DNA of 64,000 nucleotides, taken from NCBI GenBank assembly GCA_050946115.1, contig JBMNUF010000010.1, positions 10,782-74,781 of the forward strand, given 5' to 3'. The position numbers were made by a program, and so were the translations under genes. The notes below the pieces were generated by a model. It was not told where the DNA came from and did no database searches. It worked only from the letters and a program-made list of their open reading frames with translations. This stretch comes from CAYFRC01 sp050946115. Its GTDB lineage: Bacteria; Bacillota; Clostridia; Christensenellales; Aristaeellaceae. Below, in pieces: positions 23,766 to 32,646 of this stretch; position 1 is the stretch's first letter; the number at the start of each line of letters is the position of its first letter.

Positions 23766-26018
23766 TCAGGCGTTGAGCATGTCGATGAGGGATTGTGCCT
23801 GCTCCTTGGTGAACGCGCCGCGCGAGAAGCCGACCATCGCGCGAAGGGGAATGCTTGCTACCATCTTGAACATACCTTCGGCATCCAGCCCCATGCCGCC
23901 TCCGCCACCTTCGCCGACGGTGCTCTGCATAAAGCCGTACACCATCTTCTCGACGAATGCCTTGCCCTGCGGGTGCTTTATGACGTCGGAGAGCGGGGAA
24001 TTCATCGTGTATACGATGGGGATGCTCCGAATCTGTTCGATTTCCACGGGTGCACAGAGCGCGATATCCTCGCAGTTTTTCGCGATCAGGATTTCATAGG
24101 TGCCGCCCTCGACGTGCCAGTCCGAAAGCGCTGTCTCCCAATACGCGAACGCGCGCATGCCGAGCGCGAAGGAGACCGTCTTCGTCTCGCCCTGCTCAAG
24201 CTCTACCTTGTCAAAGCCGCGCAGTTCGAGCACGGGGCGCATGACGGTGGACGAAACGGGGCGTACGTAGAGTTGGACGACTTCTTTACCCTTGCATTTC
24301 CCCGTATTCGTTACGTCGACCGAGACGTTCAGCACTTCGTCCGCCCGCATATGCGTCCTGTCGAGGCGCAGATTGGAATACTCGAACGACGTATAGCTCA
24401 ACCCAAAGCCGAACGGGAACAGCGTCGGGATGCGCTTGGTCACATAATAACGGTAGCCGACGAACACGCCCTCCCTGTATTCGACATCGTGCTCGCCCGC
24501 GAAGTTGAGATACGAAGGGTTGTGCGCAAGGTCGCGCGGGAAGGTCTCCGCGAGGCGACCCGAGGGGTTGACCTTGCCAAACAGCACGTCCATGACCGCG
24601 CCGCCGGACGCCTGCCCGCCCAGATAGCTTTCGAGCAGCGCATAGGGCGCGTCCGCATACGGCACGAAGACGGGCGAGCCGTTCGCGAGCACGACGCAGA
24701 GAGGTACGCGCGTCTCCAGGAGCGCCGCGATGAGCGCCACTTGGTTTTCGGGGAGGAAGATGTGCGTCCTGTCGTACCCTTCGGACTCGAACGCATCGGG
24801 AAGCCCTGCGAACAGGACGATGGCATCTTTGCCTTCGCACGCGGCGAGCGCTTCTTCCATGAGTTGCGCATCCGCCGTGCCATCCAGGCGGTAGGCTTCG
24901 GCGTAGGCGCAGCGGTCGGTATATTCGCCGACCGCGTCCAGGGCGGTCGTGACCTTCAGGGGATTGATGTGGCTGCTGCCGCCGCCCTGATAGCGCGGCG
25001 TCTTCGCGAAGGGGCCGAGGATGGCGATGTTCGCGCCCCTTGCAAGCGGCAGAATGCCCGGATTCTTGAGCAGCACCGCGCAGTCGGCTTCCGTTTCGCG
25101 CGCGATCCTGTCGTGCTCCTCTGTGGAGAAGGTCGCGTCCTCTATGTGCCTTTCGCAGGCGCGGAAAGTAATGTTCAGGATGCGCTCCACGGCGCGGTCG
25201 AGGATTTCCTCGTCCAGATCGCCGTTTTTGACCGCGTCCACGAGGATTTGGTCGTCATCGGGAACGGGGCCAGGCATCTGCAGTTCGAGCCCTGCCTTGA
25301 TGGACTCCACCTTGTCGTGCATCGCGCCCCAGTCGGTCACGACATAGCCGTCAAACCCCCATTCGTCGCGCAGCACCTGTGTCAGGATAAAGGGATTTTC
25401 GCAGGCATATGTGCCGTTGACGCGGTTGTAGCTGCACATGACCGTCCAGGGCTTTCCGCCCTTGACGGCAAACTCAAAGCTCGCGAGGTAAATCTCGCGC
25501 ATGGTGCGCTCGTCCGCGACGGAGTTGCTCGACAGGCGGCAGGTCTCCTGGTTGTTCATGCAATAGTGCTTGAGCGACGTGCCCACGCCCCGCGACTGTA
25601 CGCCGCGAATGTGCGCGGCTGCCATTTCGCCGGACAAAAGCGGGTCCTCGCTGAAGTACTCGAAGTTGCGACCACACAGCGGCGACCTCTTGATGTTCGC
25701 GCCGGGGCCCAAGACCACGGCGACATTTTCCTTCTGGCATTCTTCGCCGATCGCGCGCCCGACCCTTTCGACCAGCGCCCTGTCAAACGACGAGGCGAGC
25801 GCCGCAGCGGTCGGAAACGCGGTCGCGGGCACGCTGCCGCCGATTCCCAAGTGGTCGCCGCCCTCCTGCTGCTTCCTTAGGCCGTGCGGCCCGTCCGTCA
25901 CGCAGACGGAGGGGATGTTCAGGCGCTGTATCCCCTTTAGGTGCCACGTATCCTTTCCCGAGCACATGCCCGCCTTTTCCTCGAGCGTCATTTGAGAAAC
26001 CAATTCCTGAATCGTCAT
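23766..26018 (-). CDS. glycoside hydrolase family 3 (beta-glucosidase type)
   Basis: 750 residues: GH3 N-terminal barrel, GH3 C-terminal alpha/beta domain and a fibronectin-III-like domain (about residues 570-640: VDVTNTGKCKGKEVVQLYV). The nucleophile is D229 in YVVTDWGAMHD; SLKHYCMNNQE (about 148-158) and TDGPHGLRKQ (41-50) line the -1 subsite. There is no signal peptide, so it acts on imported oligosaccharides. It lacks the KHFPGHG loop of NagZ, so despite the anmK neighbour a beta-glucosidase or beta-xylosidase role is more likely. A 110-residue C-terminal extension with a Gly run is unusual. Confidence 0.88.
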   Translation of the reverse strand: MTIQELVSQMTLEEKAGMCSGKDTWHLKGIQRLNIPSVCVTDGPHGLRKQQEGGDHLGIGGSVPATAFPTAAALASSFDRALVERVGRAIGEECQKENVAVVLGPGANIKRSPLCGRNFEYFSEDPLLSGEMAAAHIRGVQSRGVGTSLKHYCMNNQETCRLSSNSVADERTMREIYLASFEFAVKGGKPWTVMCSYNRVNGTYACENPFILTQVLRDEWGFDGYVVTDWGAMHDKVESIKAGLELQMPGPVPDDDQILVDAVKNGDLDEEILDRAVERILNITFRACERHIEDATFSTEEHDRIARETEADCAVLLKNPGILPLARGANIAILGPFAKTPRYQGGGSSHINPLKVTTALDAVGEYTDRCAYAEAYRLDGTADAQLMEEALAACEGKDAIVLFAGLPDAFESEGYDRTHIFLPENQVALIAALLETRVPLCVVLANGSPVFVPYADAPYALLESYLGGQASGGAVMDVLFGKVNPSGRLAETFPRDLAHNPSYLNFAGEHDVEYREGVFVGYRYYVTKRIPTLFPFGFGLSYTSFEYSNLRLDRTHMRADEVLNVSVDVTNTGKCKGKEVVQLYVRPVSSTVMRPVLELRGFDKVELEQGETKTVSFALGMRAFAYWETALSDWHVEGGTYEILIAKNCEDIALCAPVEIEQIRSIPIVYTMNSPLSDVIKHPQGKAFVEKMVYGFMQSTVGEGGGGGMGLDAEGMFKMVASIPLRAMVGFSRGAFTKEQAQSLIDMLNA

Positions 26019-26080
26019 GCGAATTCCCTCCCAAATCGGATGTGTTCTTTAATATATATTCGACAGAAAACGAGAAATCC

Positions 26081-26109
26081 CTGCAAAGAGACGGTTTTTA
26101 TGGTATACT
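26081..26109 (+). promoter_or_regulatory. promoter for thiamine pyrophosphokinase gene
   Basis: CTGCAA at 26081-26086, 17-bp spacer, TATACT at 26104-26109 with the TGG extension. The same CTGCAA/TGGTATA combination recurs at 29754-29782. Confidence 0.55.
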
Positions 26110-26148
26110 ATCCGCATGGAAATGTGTATGTATCGTGAGGGGAAATAC

Positions 26149-26790
26149 ATGGCTGAAACGGCATATGTGCGATGCGTCATCGTCGGCGGCGCGGAAATAA
26201 AAAACTATGCGGATGTACGCGAATATCTCAAAGGAAATGAGTATTTCATCTTCTGCGACGGCGGGTTGCGGCACATGGAAGGCCTCAGAGCAGTGCCGAA
26301 CCTCATTGTCGGCGATTTCGATTCGCACGAAAAGCCGCATCTCGATATCGAAACCATCGTGCTGCCACGCGAAAAGGACGATACGGACACAGTGTTCGCG
26401 GTGAAGGAAGCGCTCCGCAGGGGGTTTGAAGATTTTTTGCTCTTCGGCGTCGTCGGCGGACGATTGGATCACACCCTCGGCAATCTTTCGATTCTTTTGT
26501 ATCTCGATTCGCTCGGAAAAAAGGGGCTCATCGTCGACGACTATTCCGAGATGGAAATCGTATCGAATGTGCCCGCCTATATATGCGACAGCTACGCCTG
26601 CTTTTCGCTCCTCAACATTTCGGGGAAAGCAAAGGGCGTGAGCATTCGACGCGCAAAATACCCGCTGGAAAATGCGGAAATATCTTGCGAATATCAGTAC
26701 GGCATCAGCAACGAGGTGCTCCCGGGCGAAACGGCGGAGGCAGTCGTGCGCGAGGGAAGGCTGCTTTTGGTTAAAAATCGACATATTTGA
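26149..26790 (+). CDS. thiN: thiamine pyrophosphokinase
   Basis: 213 residues. Makes thiamine diphosphate from thiamine and ATP. The signature pieces are visible: FIFCDGGLRHMEG, PNLIVGDFDSHEKP, LPREKDDTDTVFAV, and GVVGGRLDHTLGN with the conserved GGRxDHxxxN. The C-terminal half holds the small thiamin-binding beta domain (GISNEVLPGETAEVxV-like end). The start at 26149 follows GAGGGG with 6 nt spacing; earlier in-frame ATGs lie in the leader. It is a single-gene transcript ending at a strong terminator. Confidence 0.9.
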   Translation: MAETAYVRCVIVGGAEIKNYADVREYLKGNEYFIFCDGGLRHMEGLRAVPNLIVGDFDSHEKPHLDIETIVLPREKDDTDTVFAVKEALRRGFEDFLLFGVVGGRLDHTLGNLSILLYLDSLGKKGLIVDDYSEMEIVSNVPAYICDSYACFSLLNISGKAKGVSIRRAKYPLENAEISCEYQYGISNEVLPGETAEAVVREGRLLLVKNRHI

Positions 26791-26802
26791 CGGAAGATTT
26801 GG

Positions 26803-26844
26803 GCCGTCGCGATGGCTGCGGAAATCGCGACGGCTTCTTTTTTT
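26803..26844 (+). terminator. intrinsic terminator after thiN
   Basis: Perfect 10-bp stem (26803-26812 with 26825-26834) followed by TTCTTTTTTT. Confidence 0.88.
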
Positions 26845-26904
26845 GTGCGCGCAAAAGCCATGGCACAGGAATTTCTGTTTTACGACGAATTAAACGCGGC
26901 CGTA

Positions 26905-26932
26905 TTTGAATCGAATAATTGTCCGCTATACT
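26905..26932 (+). promoter_or_regulatory. promoter for alkaline phosphatase gene
   Basis: TTTGAA at 26905-26910, 16-bp spacer, TATACT at 26927-26932, 31 nt before the ATG. No obvious PhoB-type direct repeat is seen upstream. Confidence 0.5.
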
Positions 26933-26962
26933 GCAAACGACCACAAAAAAGGAGTGAAGACT

Positions 26963-28459
26963 ATGAAGAAGTTCCTATCGATCCTAATGATTTGCTGCCT
27001 GTTGCTGGCGGCCGTACCGGTGCTGGCGGAAGGCGACGCCTCCGTCGCGCCCAAGTACGTGTTCATGTTCATCGGCGACGGCATGGGCAACCCGCAGGTT
27101 ACCGCGACGCAGTACTACATCGGCTCGCTGGAGAACCCGGATGCGGAAATGCCCACGCCCGCGCAGCTTTCCTTTACCGACTTTGACTGCCTGGGCATGG
27201 TGACGACCTACGACGCCACCTCCTTCTGCCCGGACTCCGCTTCCACCGCCACCTCCATGGCGTCCGGTGAGAAGACGCTCTCCGGCGTCATCAACTACAA
27301 CATCGACAAGACGGAATCCTTCAAGCTCGTCACCGAGTACGCCAAGGAAGCCGGCATGAAGATCGGCGTCATCTCCAGCGTCTCCCTCGACCATGCGACG
27401 CCCGCCGCGTACTACGCCAAGGTCGAAAGCCGCAAGAAGTATTATGACATCGCCGTGCAGGGCCTGACCGGCACCACGCTGGATTTCTTCGCCGGCGGCG
27501 GATTCCTCAATCCCGACGGCAAATCCACCAACGCGGAGACCGGCGAAACCACCACGCAGGAGAACCTGTTTGACATCGCCGCCGCGAACGGTTGGACGTA
27601 TGTGAATGACAACGAAGCGATTCGCAACCTGAATGCGGAATCCGGCCGCGTGCTGGCCATCAGCCCGACCCTGCAGGATTCCCAGTCCCTGCCGTACGAG
27701 ATCGACCGCGTCCGCATGGAAGGCGAAGGACAGGACGTCCTGTCCCTGGCCGAGTTCGTCACCGCCGGCATCAACGTGCTCGACAACGACAACGGCTTCT
27801 TCATGATGTGTGAAGGCGGCAAGATCGACTGGTCCTGCCACGCCAATGACGCTGCGACCAGCATCCACGAGACCATCGCCTTCGCCGACGCCGTGCAGGT
27901 TGCGGTGGACTTCGCAGCCAACCATCCCGAAGAGACGCTGATCATCGTCACCGCCGACCACGAGACGGGCGGCATGACCATCGGCTTCGCTACGACCGCG
28001 TACGACACCCACTTCGCCTTCTTGGAGAACCAGAAGATCTCCTACACTGATTTCGACAAGATAATCACCACCCTGCGCGAGAACGGCGCCTCCTTTGAAG
28101 ATGCGCTCGCGGAGATCGAAAAATACTACGGCCTGACCACGAAGGCCGAGCAGGATCTCACCCTCACCGAGGAAGAACTCTCAAAGATTCAGGCGGCTTA
28201 CGAGCTGAGCATGAAGAACAAGGACGAGCGCGTAATCGGCGAGAAGGAAGAGTACCTCTACGGCGGCTACGAACCGCTGTCCATGGCGGTATCGCACATC
28301 ATCAACAACAAGGCAGGCCTGTCCTACACCTCTTACTCTCACACCGGACTCCAGATTCCCGTGTACGCAGCGGGCGTCGGTGCGGAAGCTTTCGGCGGGT
28401 TGTACGACAACACCGACATCTTCGTTCGCACCATGGATGCCATGAAACTCAGCAAGTAA
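26963..28459 (+). CDS. secreted alkaline phosphatase
   Basis: 498 residues. A signal peptide (MKKFLSILMI..., predicted cut after A22 in VLA-EGD) exports it. Zinc/magnesium phosphatase motifs are MFIGDGMGN (D39 metal), CPDSASTATS (nucleophile S92), VSLDHATPAAYYA, CEGGKIDWSCHAND and VTADHETGG. It hydrolyses phosphomonoesters outside the membrane, presumably for phosphate supply. The start is set by GGAG 8 nt upstream. Codon use favours AAG, ACC, TCC and GCC like the ribosomal genes at 34-36 kb, suggesting strong expression. A 14-bp stem-loop follows. Confidence 0.9.
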   Translation: MKKFLSILMICCLLLAAVPVLAEGDASVAPKYVFMFIGDGMGNPQVTATQYYIGSLENPDAEMPTPAQLSFTDFDCLGMVTTYDATSFCPDSASTATSMASGEKTLSGVINYNIDKTESFKLVTEYAKEAGMKIGVISSVSLDHATPAAYYAKVESRKKYYDIAVQGLTGTTLDFFAGGGFLNPDGKSTNAETGETTTQENLFDIAAANGWTYVNDNEAIRNLNAESGRVLAISPTLQDSQSLPYEIDRVRMEGEGQDVLSLAEFVTAGINVLDNDNGFFMMCEGGKIDWSCHANDAATSIHETIAFADAVQVAVDFAANHPEETLIIVTADHETGGMTIGFATTAYDTHFAFLENQKISYTDFDKIITTLRENGASFEDALAEIEKYYGLTTKAEQDLTLTEEELSKIQAAYELSMKNKDERVIGEKEEYLYGGYEPLSMAVSHIINNKAGLSYTSYSHTGLQIPVYAAGVGAEAFGGLYDNTDIFVRTMDAMKLSK

Positions 28460-28482
28460 GTAACAATCAACGATAGACTGCC

Positions 28483-28515
28483 AGCAAGGCCGTCACACAA
28501 CGTGACGGCCTTGCT
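28483..28515 (+). terminator. strong stem-loop after alkaline phosphatase
   Basis: A perfect 14-bp stem (28483-28496 with 28502-28515, loop ACAAC) without a following T run. It sits only 15 nt before the YibE/F gene, so it could be a partial terminator or an mRNA 3'-end stabiliser. Confidence 0.55.
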
Positions 28516-28529
28516 TATGAGGATAGCAT

Positions 28530-29663
28530 ATGATAAAACATAAGAGCAATTGGATTTTTTGCCTGGTCATGCTCGTGGTTTGCGGGTTCTTATGCCTGCT
28601 GCCGGATGCCGTCCCCAACGTGACATCTTCCATTCCGCGCGAAAAAGTGCGCGTGAATGCCGTGGACAACAGCGCCCTGTACCCGATCGGCATCGTATAT
28701 TCCGGAACGCAGAACTGTTCGGTGACGATTTTGACCGGCGAGCATCGGGGAGAGACCGTATCCGCGACGAACTATCTCAATTCCGCGCTGGACAAGGACA
28801 AGCTCTATGAACCCGGCGACATCGTGCGCGCCATGGTACAGACAACCGCCAAAGGGCTGTCGGTCACGCTGATCGACCATCAGCGCACGGAGCTGACGTT
28901 GGGCGCGTTCGGCGTGCTGGCGCTGGCACTCATATTGTTCGCGGGCGTCATAGGATGCGGCACGTTAATTTCTCTGGCAGGAACGGGAATCATCGTCTGG
29001 AAGGTATTGATTCCGCTGCTGCTTCGGGGCATCGATCCCATGTGGGCGTCCCTGATTACCGTCGTCATCCTGACCACCGTAATCGATCTGCTGGTCGCGG
29101 GCTGGACGCGGCGCTGCGCCGTGGCGGTGTTGGGTTCGCTTTCGGGCACGATCATCACCTGCGTGTCGGCGATTTTGCTCACAAACCTGTTCAAGCTCGA
29201 CGGCGGCGATGCCCCCTATCTCGTGCCGCTCCTGTCGCAGTCTTCGCTCACGCTGGACCCGAAAAACCTGTATATCGGCATGGTGTTTCTGGCAAATTCC
29301 GGTGCCCTTATGGATTTAAGCATCGATATCGCGGTGTCCTGTGAAGAAATCTGCTACCACAAGCCGGACATTTCCCGCGCCGCGCTTTTGAAAAGCGGGA
29401 TGCTGATCGGGCGCGGCGTGCTCGGAACGATGACCACGACGCTCATGCTCGCCTACTCGGGCAACTACCTGTCCATGCTGATGTATTTCGCAGGGCAGGG
29501 TACGCCGATCCTCGACGTAATCAACCTGAAATATGTAGCGGGCCCCATTGTCAATACGATCGTCGGAAGTTTCGGCTTGGTAGTGGTCGCGCCGCTGACC
29601 GCGATATATGCGGCGTTCATCTTTACGCAAGGCAAGGCGGGTGCGCACGCAATAAAGCGATAG
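28530..29663 (+). CDS. YibE/F-like membrane protein
   Basis: 377 residues. One N-terminal membrane segment, a soluble beta-rich section (about residues 40-115), then about seven spans in which GVLALALILFAGVIG, WKVLIPLLLRGIDPMWASL and the C-terminal MYFAGQGTPILDVINLKY are typical of the YibE/F family. Function is unknown; a transport role is often suggested. GAGGA precedes the ATG. It may be expressed from the alkaline phosphatase promoter through the hairpin at 28483-28515. Confidence 0.75.
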   Translation: MIKHKSNWIFCLVMLVVCGFLCLLPDAVPNVTSSIPREKVRVNAVDNSALYPIGIVYSGTQNCSVTILTGEHRGETVSATNYLNSALDKDKLYEPGDIVRAMVQTTAKGLSVTLIDHQRTELTLGAFGVLALALILFAGVIGCGTLISLAGTGIIVWKVLIPLLLRGIDPMWASLITVVILTTVIDLLVAGWTRRCAVAVLGSLSGTIITCVSAILLTNLFKLDGGDAPYLVPLLSQSSLTLDPKNLYIGMVFLANSGALMDLSIDIAVSCEEICYHKPDISRAALLKSGMLIGRGVLGTMTTTLMLAYSGNYLSMLMYFAGQGTPILDVINLKYVAGPIVNTIVGSFGLVVVAPLTAIYAAFIFTQGKAGAHAIKR

Positions 29664-29698
29664 GGTTTCGCAGACATACGCACAGACATTTTCAAACC

Positions 29699-29725
29699 AA
29701 GCCCGATCATGAAGCGATCGGGCTT
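29699..29725 (+). terminator. probable terminator after YibE/F gene
   Basis: 10-bp perfect stem (29699-29708 with 29716-29725) of AAGCCCGATC and its complement; only a weak T run (ACCCTTTG) follows. Confidence 0.55.
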
Positions 29726-29753
29726 ACCCTTTGCCGCAATGATATAAAAAATT

Positions 29754-29782
29754 CTGCAATACGGCACTTTTTGTGGTATAAT
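29754..29782 (+). promoter_or_regulatory. promoter for serine hydrolase gene
   Basis: CTGCAA at 29754-29759, 17-bp spacer, TATAAT at 29777-29782 with TGG extension, 27 nt before the ATG. Confidence 0.6.
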
Positions 29783-29808
29783 GGGAAAAAAACAAAGGAG
29801 GAAGCGGC

Positions 29809-30846
29809 ATGACGCCGGAGAGGATTTTAGAGGACGCGCTGCGGCAGGGAATAAACGAAGGCATTTTTACCGCGGGTTGTGCGGCGGTAGGAGTAAAGGA
29901 CGATGTATTCGGCTCGATCTGCGTTGGACACGCCCCGCTGCCCGAGGACGCGCCGACTAACGAACATACGAAATTTGACATGGCATCCCTTTCCAAAATA
30001 CTGGGCCCCACGATGATCGCGCTCAGGGCGCTGGAGGACGGGACGCTGTCGCTCGACGAAACGATAGGCGATTTTCTGCCGGAGGCGCCGCAGGACAAGC
30101 GGGACATCACCGTCCAAATGCTGATGACGCACACGGCGGGCTTTGAAGCCCATTTTCGCATGGATCAAATGCTCGATTCGCCCGAGGAGGCGCTGCCTTT
30201 GCTTTTGCGCCATCCGCTCGCGGAAAAGCCCGGCACTGTGCCAATTTATTCGTGTATGGGCTACATCACGTTCGGCAAGATGCTCGAAAGGCGGTTCGGA
30301 AAGCCGCTCAGGGTGCTCGCAAAGGAGCGCGTATTCGAGCCGCTCGGCATGGCGGAAACCTCTTATTGCCCGGATGCGGGCAGCATCTGCGCGGCGACGG
30401 AGATCGACCCAAGTACGGGAAAACCCATAATCGGCGTCGTACACGACGAAAACGCGCGCTTTCTGGGCGGCAATTCGGGAAACGCGGGCGTATTCATGCC
30501 GCTCACAGACGGGATGCGCTTTGCCAAAATGCTATCCGGCATGGGAAATGGCTATCTGCGGCGCGAGACGATGAAGAAGGCGATCCACAACTATACGAAG
30601 GGGCAGGAGGAACACAGGGGGCTCGGCTTTCAGATCGCGGGCACGGAACTGTGCTTTTTCAGCGACAGGGTGCCGGATACCTGTTTCGGGCATACAGGGT
30701 TCACGGGAACGAGCATGATGGTCGAGCCGGAGACGGGGTTCTGGGTCGTGTTGCTCACGAACCGCGTCTACCCCACGCGGGAATCTGCAAAGATGTTCCC
30801 GTGGCGACGGAAGCTACACGGCGATCTGTGGGAAGCGTATAGATAA
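29809..30846 (+). CDS. serine hydrolase, class C beta-lactamase fold
   Basis: 345 residues. The active-site S-x-x-K is in DMASLSKILG (about residues 59-68), the second motif is YSCMGY where YxN is usual, and FGHTGFTGTS provides the H/K-T-G motif. There is no signal peptide, so it is cytoplasmic and unlikely to be a resistance enzyme; esterase, amidase or D-amino-acid peptide hydrolase activity is possible. It is a single-gene unit: its own promoter, AGGAGG ribosome binding site and terminator. Confidence 0.85.
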   Translation: MTPERILEDALRQGINEGIFTAGCAAVGVKDDVFGSICVGHAPLPEDAPTNEHTKFDMASLSKILGPTMIALRALEDGTLSLDETIGDFLPEAPQDKRDITVQMLMTHTAGFEAHFRMDQMLDSPEEALPLLLRHPLAEKPGTVPIYSCMGYITFGKMLERRFGKPLRVLAKERVFEPLGMAETSYCPDAGSICAATEIDPSTGKPIIGVVHDENARFLGGNSGNAGVFMPLTDGMRFAKMLSGMGNGYLRRETMKKAIHNYTKGQEEHRGLGFQIAGTELCFFSDRVPDTCFGHTGFTGTSMMVEPETGFWVVLLTNRVYPTRESAKMFPWRRKLHGDLWEAYR

Positions 30847-30871
30847 AAAAGCGGGCGAAAGCCCGTTTTTT
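30845..30871 (+). terminator. bidirectional terminator
   Basis: GCGGGC-GAAA-GCCCGTTTTTT, flanked on the left by an A run, so it works for the serine hydrolase gene on the plus strand and for the MFS operon ending at 30894 on the minus strand. Confidence 0.88.
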
Positions 30872-30893
30872 CAAAGCAGTGGTTGTAAGACTT

Positions 30894-32042
30894 TTAATCC
30901 TCCCACACCATGTTCATGTTGCGCGCGGGGACGAAGTAGACCGCGATCGCGGCCAGAAGAAAGAGGCCGTATACCAAAAATCCGGTCTGAATTCCGTACG
31001 TATCCGCGAGGAAACCGCCGAGGAGGGAGCCGCTCAGCTGTGTCAGCCCGAACGTCACGAGCGTGGAGACGGATTGCACGGAGCTGCGCAGCTTCTTATC
31101 GACGATGGAGTTGAGATACAGCGAAGGGTAAAACTCAAAGCACGCCATGACGGCTACCTGCGGAATCTGCAGCAGCGTCATCAGCCAAAACGACCTCGCC
31201 GATGCGATGCCGAGAAAGCGCAACGCGGTCAAGCCAAAGCCGATCAGTGCCCAAGTGGTGACGCGGAATTTTCTCATGATGCGGTTGGAGACCATGAGGA
31301 ACGGAATCTCCGGGAGCACCGCGAGGAACGCCAGAACCGACATCGCCGAATTGCTCCCGAAAAGCTCCTGCGCGTATTTGTTGTAAAACGATACGGAATA
31401 TATGCTCGCCGCCTTGCCGCAAAAGGTCATGGAGAAGAGAAACAGAATGCGCCTGTCCTTCAGGACGGCAAACGGGCTCACCTTTTGCTCCGCATATTGG
31501 TAACCGCGAACGGGCGGTGCAAGGAGTGCGTACAGGCCGCACGCGATATACAATATACTCATGATGCGATACAGATTCGGCATGCCCTCCGAGAGGATGA
31601 AGCCGAGAAGCAGCACGACGAGCTGATAGGATATGGATCCCGCCAGGCGGATGGGACCGAAGCCGTGCCTCGAACCCTGCGTGTACTCCATGCAGATGGA
31701 CGTGGAAATGGGCATGAGCCCCTGCGCGGCGGCGTTGAAGCCCGTCATCGCAAGCATGAGGGGGATGAAGGCGTATGCGCGGTCCACCCAGAGGGAAGCG
31801 GCGGCGGAAAGAAAAAAGCAAACGGAGAGCACGCTTCTTTTGTAGTGCGCGCGGTCGCTCGCCATGCCCCACAGCGGCTGCACGGTGAGCGCGATCAGCG
31901 GCGGGATGCTCGAGAGGATGCCGATCTGCGCGTTCGTCATGCCCCTGCCGCCGAGAAACACGGCGGTATAGCTCGAAGCGCCGAGCGGGATGAAGTACAT
32001 GGCGTACAGGATCAAAAGCCGCATATAGCCCTTATCCTTCAT
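30894..32042 (-). CDS. MFS transporter (MFS_1-like)
   Basis: 382 residues, 12 predicted membrane spans. The N-terminus MKDKGYMRLLILYAMYFIPL and the loop GMASDRAHYKR (MFS motif A variant between spans 2 and 3) support a major facilitator of the 3-phenylpropionate permease-like group. The substrate is unknown. The start at 32042 follows AAGGGAAGGA; the frame upstream is antisense-type noise over the rhomboid gene. It overlaps the rhomboid stop by 4 nt, so it is the last gene of the decarboxylase-rhomboid-MFS operon. Confidence 0.85.
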   Translation of the reverse strand: MKDKGYMRLLILYAMYFIPLGASSYTAVFLGGRGMTNAQIGILSSIPPLIALTVQPLWGMASDRAHYKRSVLSVCFFLSAAASLWVDRAYAFIPLMLAMTGFNAAAQGLMPISTSICMEYTQGSRHGFGPIRLAGSISYQLVVLLLGFILSEGMPNLYRIMSILYIACGLYALLAPPVRGYQYAEQKVSPFAVLKDRRILFLFSMTFCGKAASIYSVSFYNKYAQELFGSNSAMSVLAFLAVLPEIPFLMVSNRIMRKFRVTTWALIGFGLTALRFLGIASARSFWLMTLLQIPQVAVMACFEFYPSLYLNSIVDKKLRSSVQSVSTLVTFGLTQLSGSLLGGFLADTYGIQTGFLVYGLFLLAAIAVYFVPARNMNMVWED

Positions 32043-32614
32043 GGCTTTATCCTTCCCTTCGGCAAAAAGAAGCCGAAAACGCTCCCCACCGCGCCGCCCG
32101 CGATGTGCGCCATCTGCGAAATGTTGTCCCGCGCCTGAAAGATCGAAAGCGCCTGCTCGCCGATGTAGAGCACCGCCACGAGCAGGAACGTGATCGGGAT
32201 CTCTCCGTCCTTTGCGCTCGCGAAGGAGGAGAGGAGGATCATCGCAAACACGATGCCGCTCGCGCCCAAAAGTGCTGTACCCGGAAAGAGGGCGATGTTT
32301 AGTATGCCGATCACGAACGCGGTCGCCAGCATGACGATGATAACGCGCTTCGTACCGTATTTTTCTTCGAGCATGGGCCCCAAAATCAGAAGGTACATCA
32401 TGTTGCCGAGGAGGTGACTCCAATCGGCATGCCCCAAGACGTGCGCAAAGCATCTGACGCACGCAAGGAGAGATAACGGCGCGCGATAGACGCTGAAAAC
32501 AAGGCGGTTTGCCGCGCCGCCCGTCAGCACGGACAGAATCTGTGCTGCGAAGCAGAGCGCGGCAAACCCGATGACTGCGGGGGAATTGAAGGTGACCCTC
32601 CATTTACGGCGCAT
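32039..32614 (-). CDS. rhomboid family intramembrane serine protease
   Basis: 191 residues, six hydrophobic segments. The catalytic Ser is in LLGASGIVFA (GxSG) and the His in MAHIAGGAVGSVFG, with the supporting HADWSHLLGNMMYLL (HxxxHxxxN) in the third span. It cleaves membrane-protein substrates within the bilayer; targets are unknown. The start at 32614 is set by AAGGAGG 9 nt upstream; an earlier GTG (32650) places that site inside the gene. It lies between the decarboxylase subunit and the MFS gene. Confidence 0.88.
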   Translation of the reverse strand: MRRKWRVTFNSPAVIGFAALCFAAQILSVLTGGAANRLVFSVYRAPLSLLACVRCFAHVLGHADWSHLLGNMMYLLILGPMLEEKYGTKRVIIVMLATAFVIGILNIALFPGTALLGASGIVFAMILLSSFASAKDGEIPITFLLVAVLYIGEQALSIFQARDNISQMAHIAGGAVGSVFGFFLPKGRIKP

Positions 32615-32646
32615 GGGGTACGCCCTCCTTATGCGGGGAACATCGA

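Noticed and set aside
23739..25880. Open frame of 713 codons antisense to the GH3 gene
   Set aside because: Composition (His/Val/Ala/Asp/Arg rich) is that of an antisense shadow; no domain is seen and the sense gene is certain.
23766..26018. NagZ (beta-N-acetylglucosaminidase) assignment for the GH3 enzyme next to anmK
   Set aside because: The NagZ-specific KHFPGHG loop is absent; the motif set and C-terminal domains are those of beta-glucosidase-type GH3.
29809..30846. Serine hydrolase as a beta-lactamase resistance gene
   Set aside because: No signal peptide and the second motif is YSC instead of YxN, so an antibiotic-hydrolysing role is not supported.
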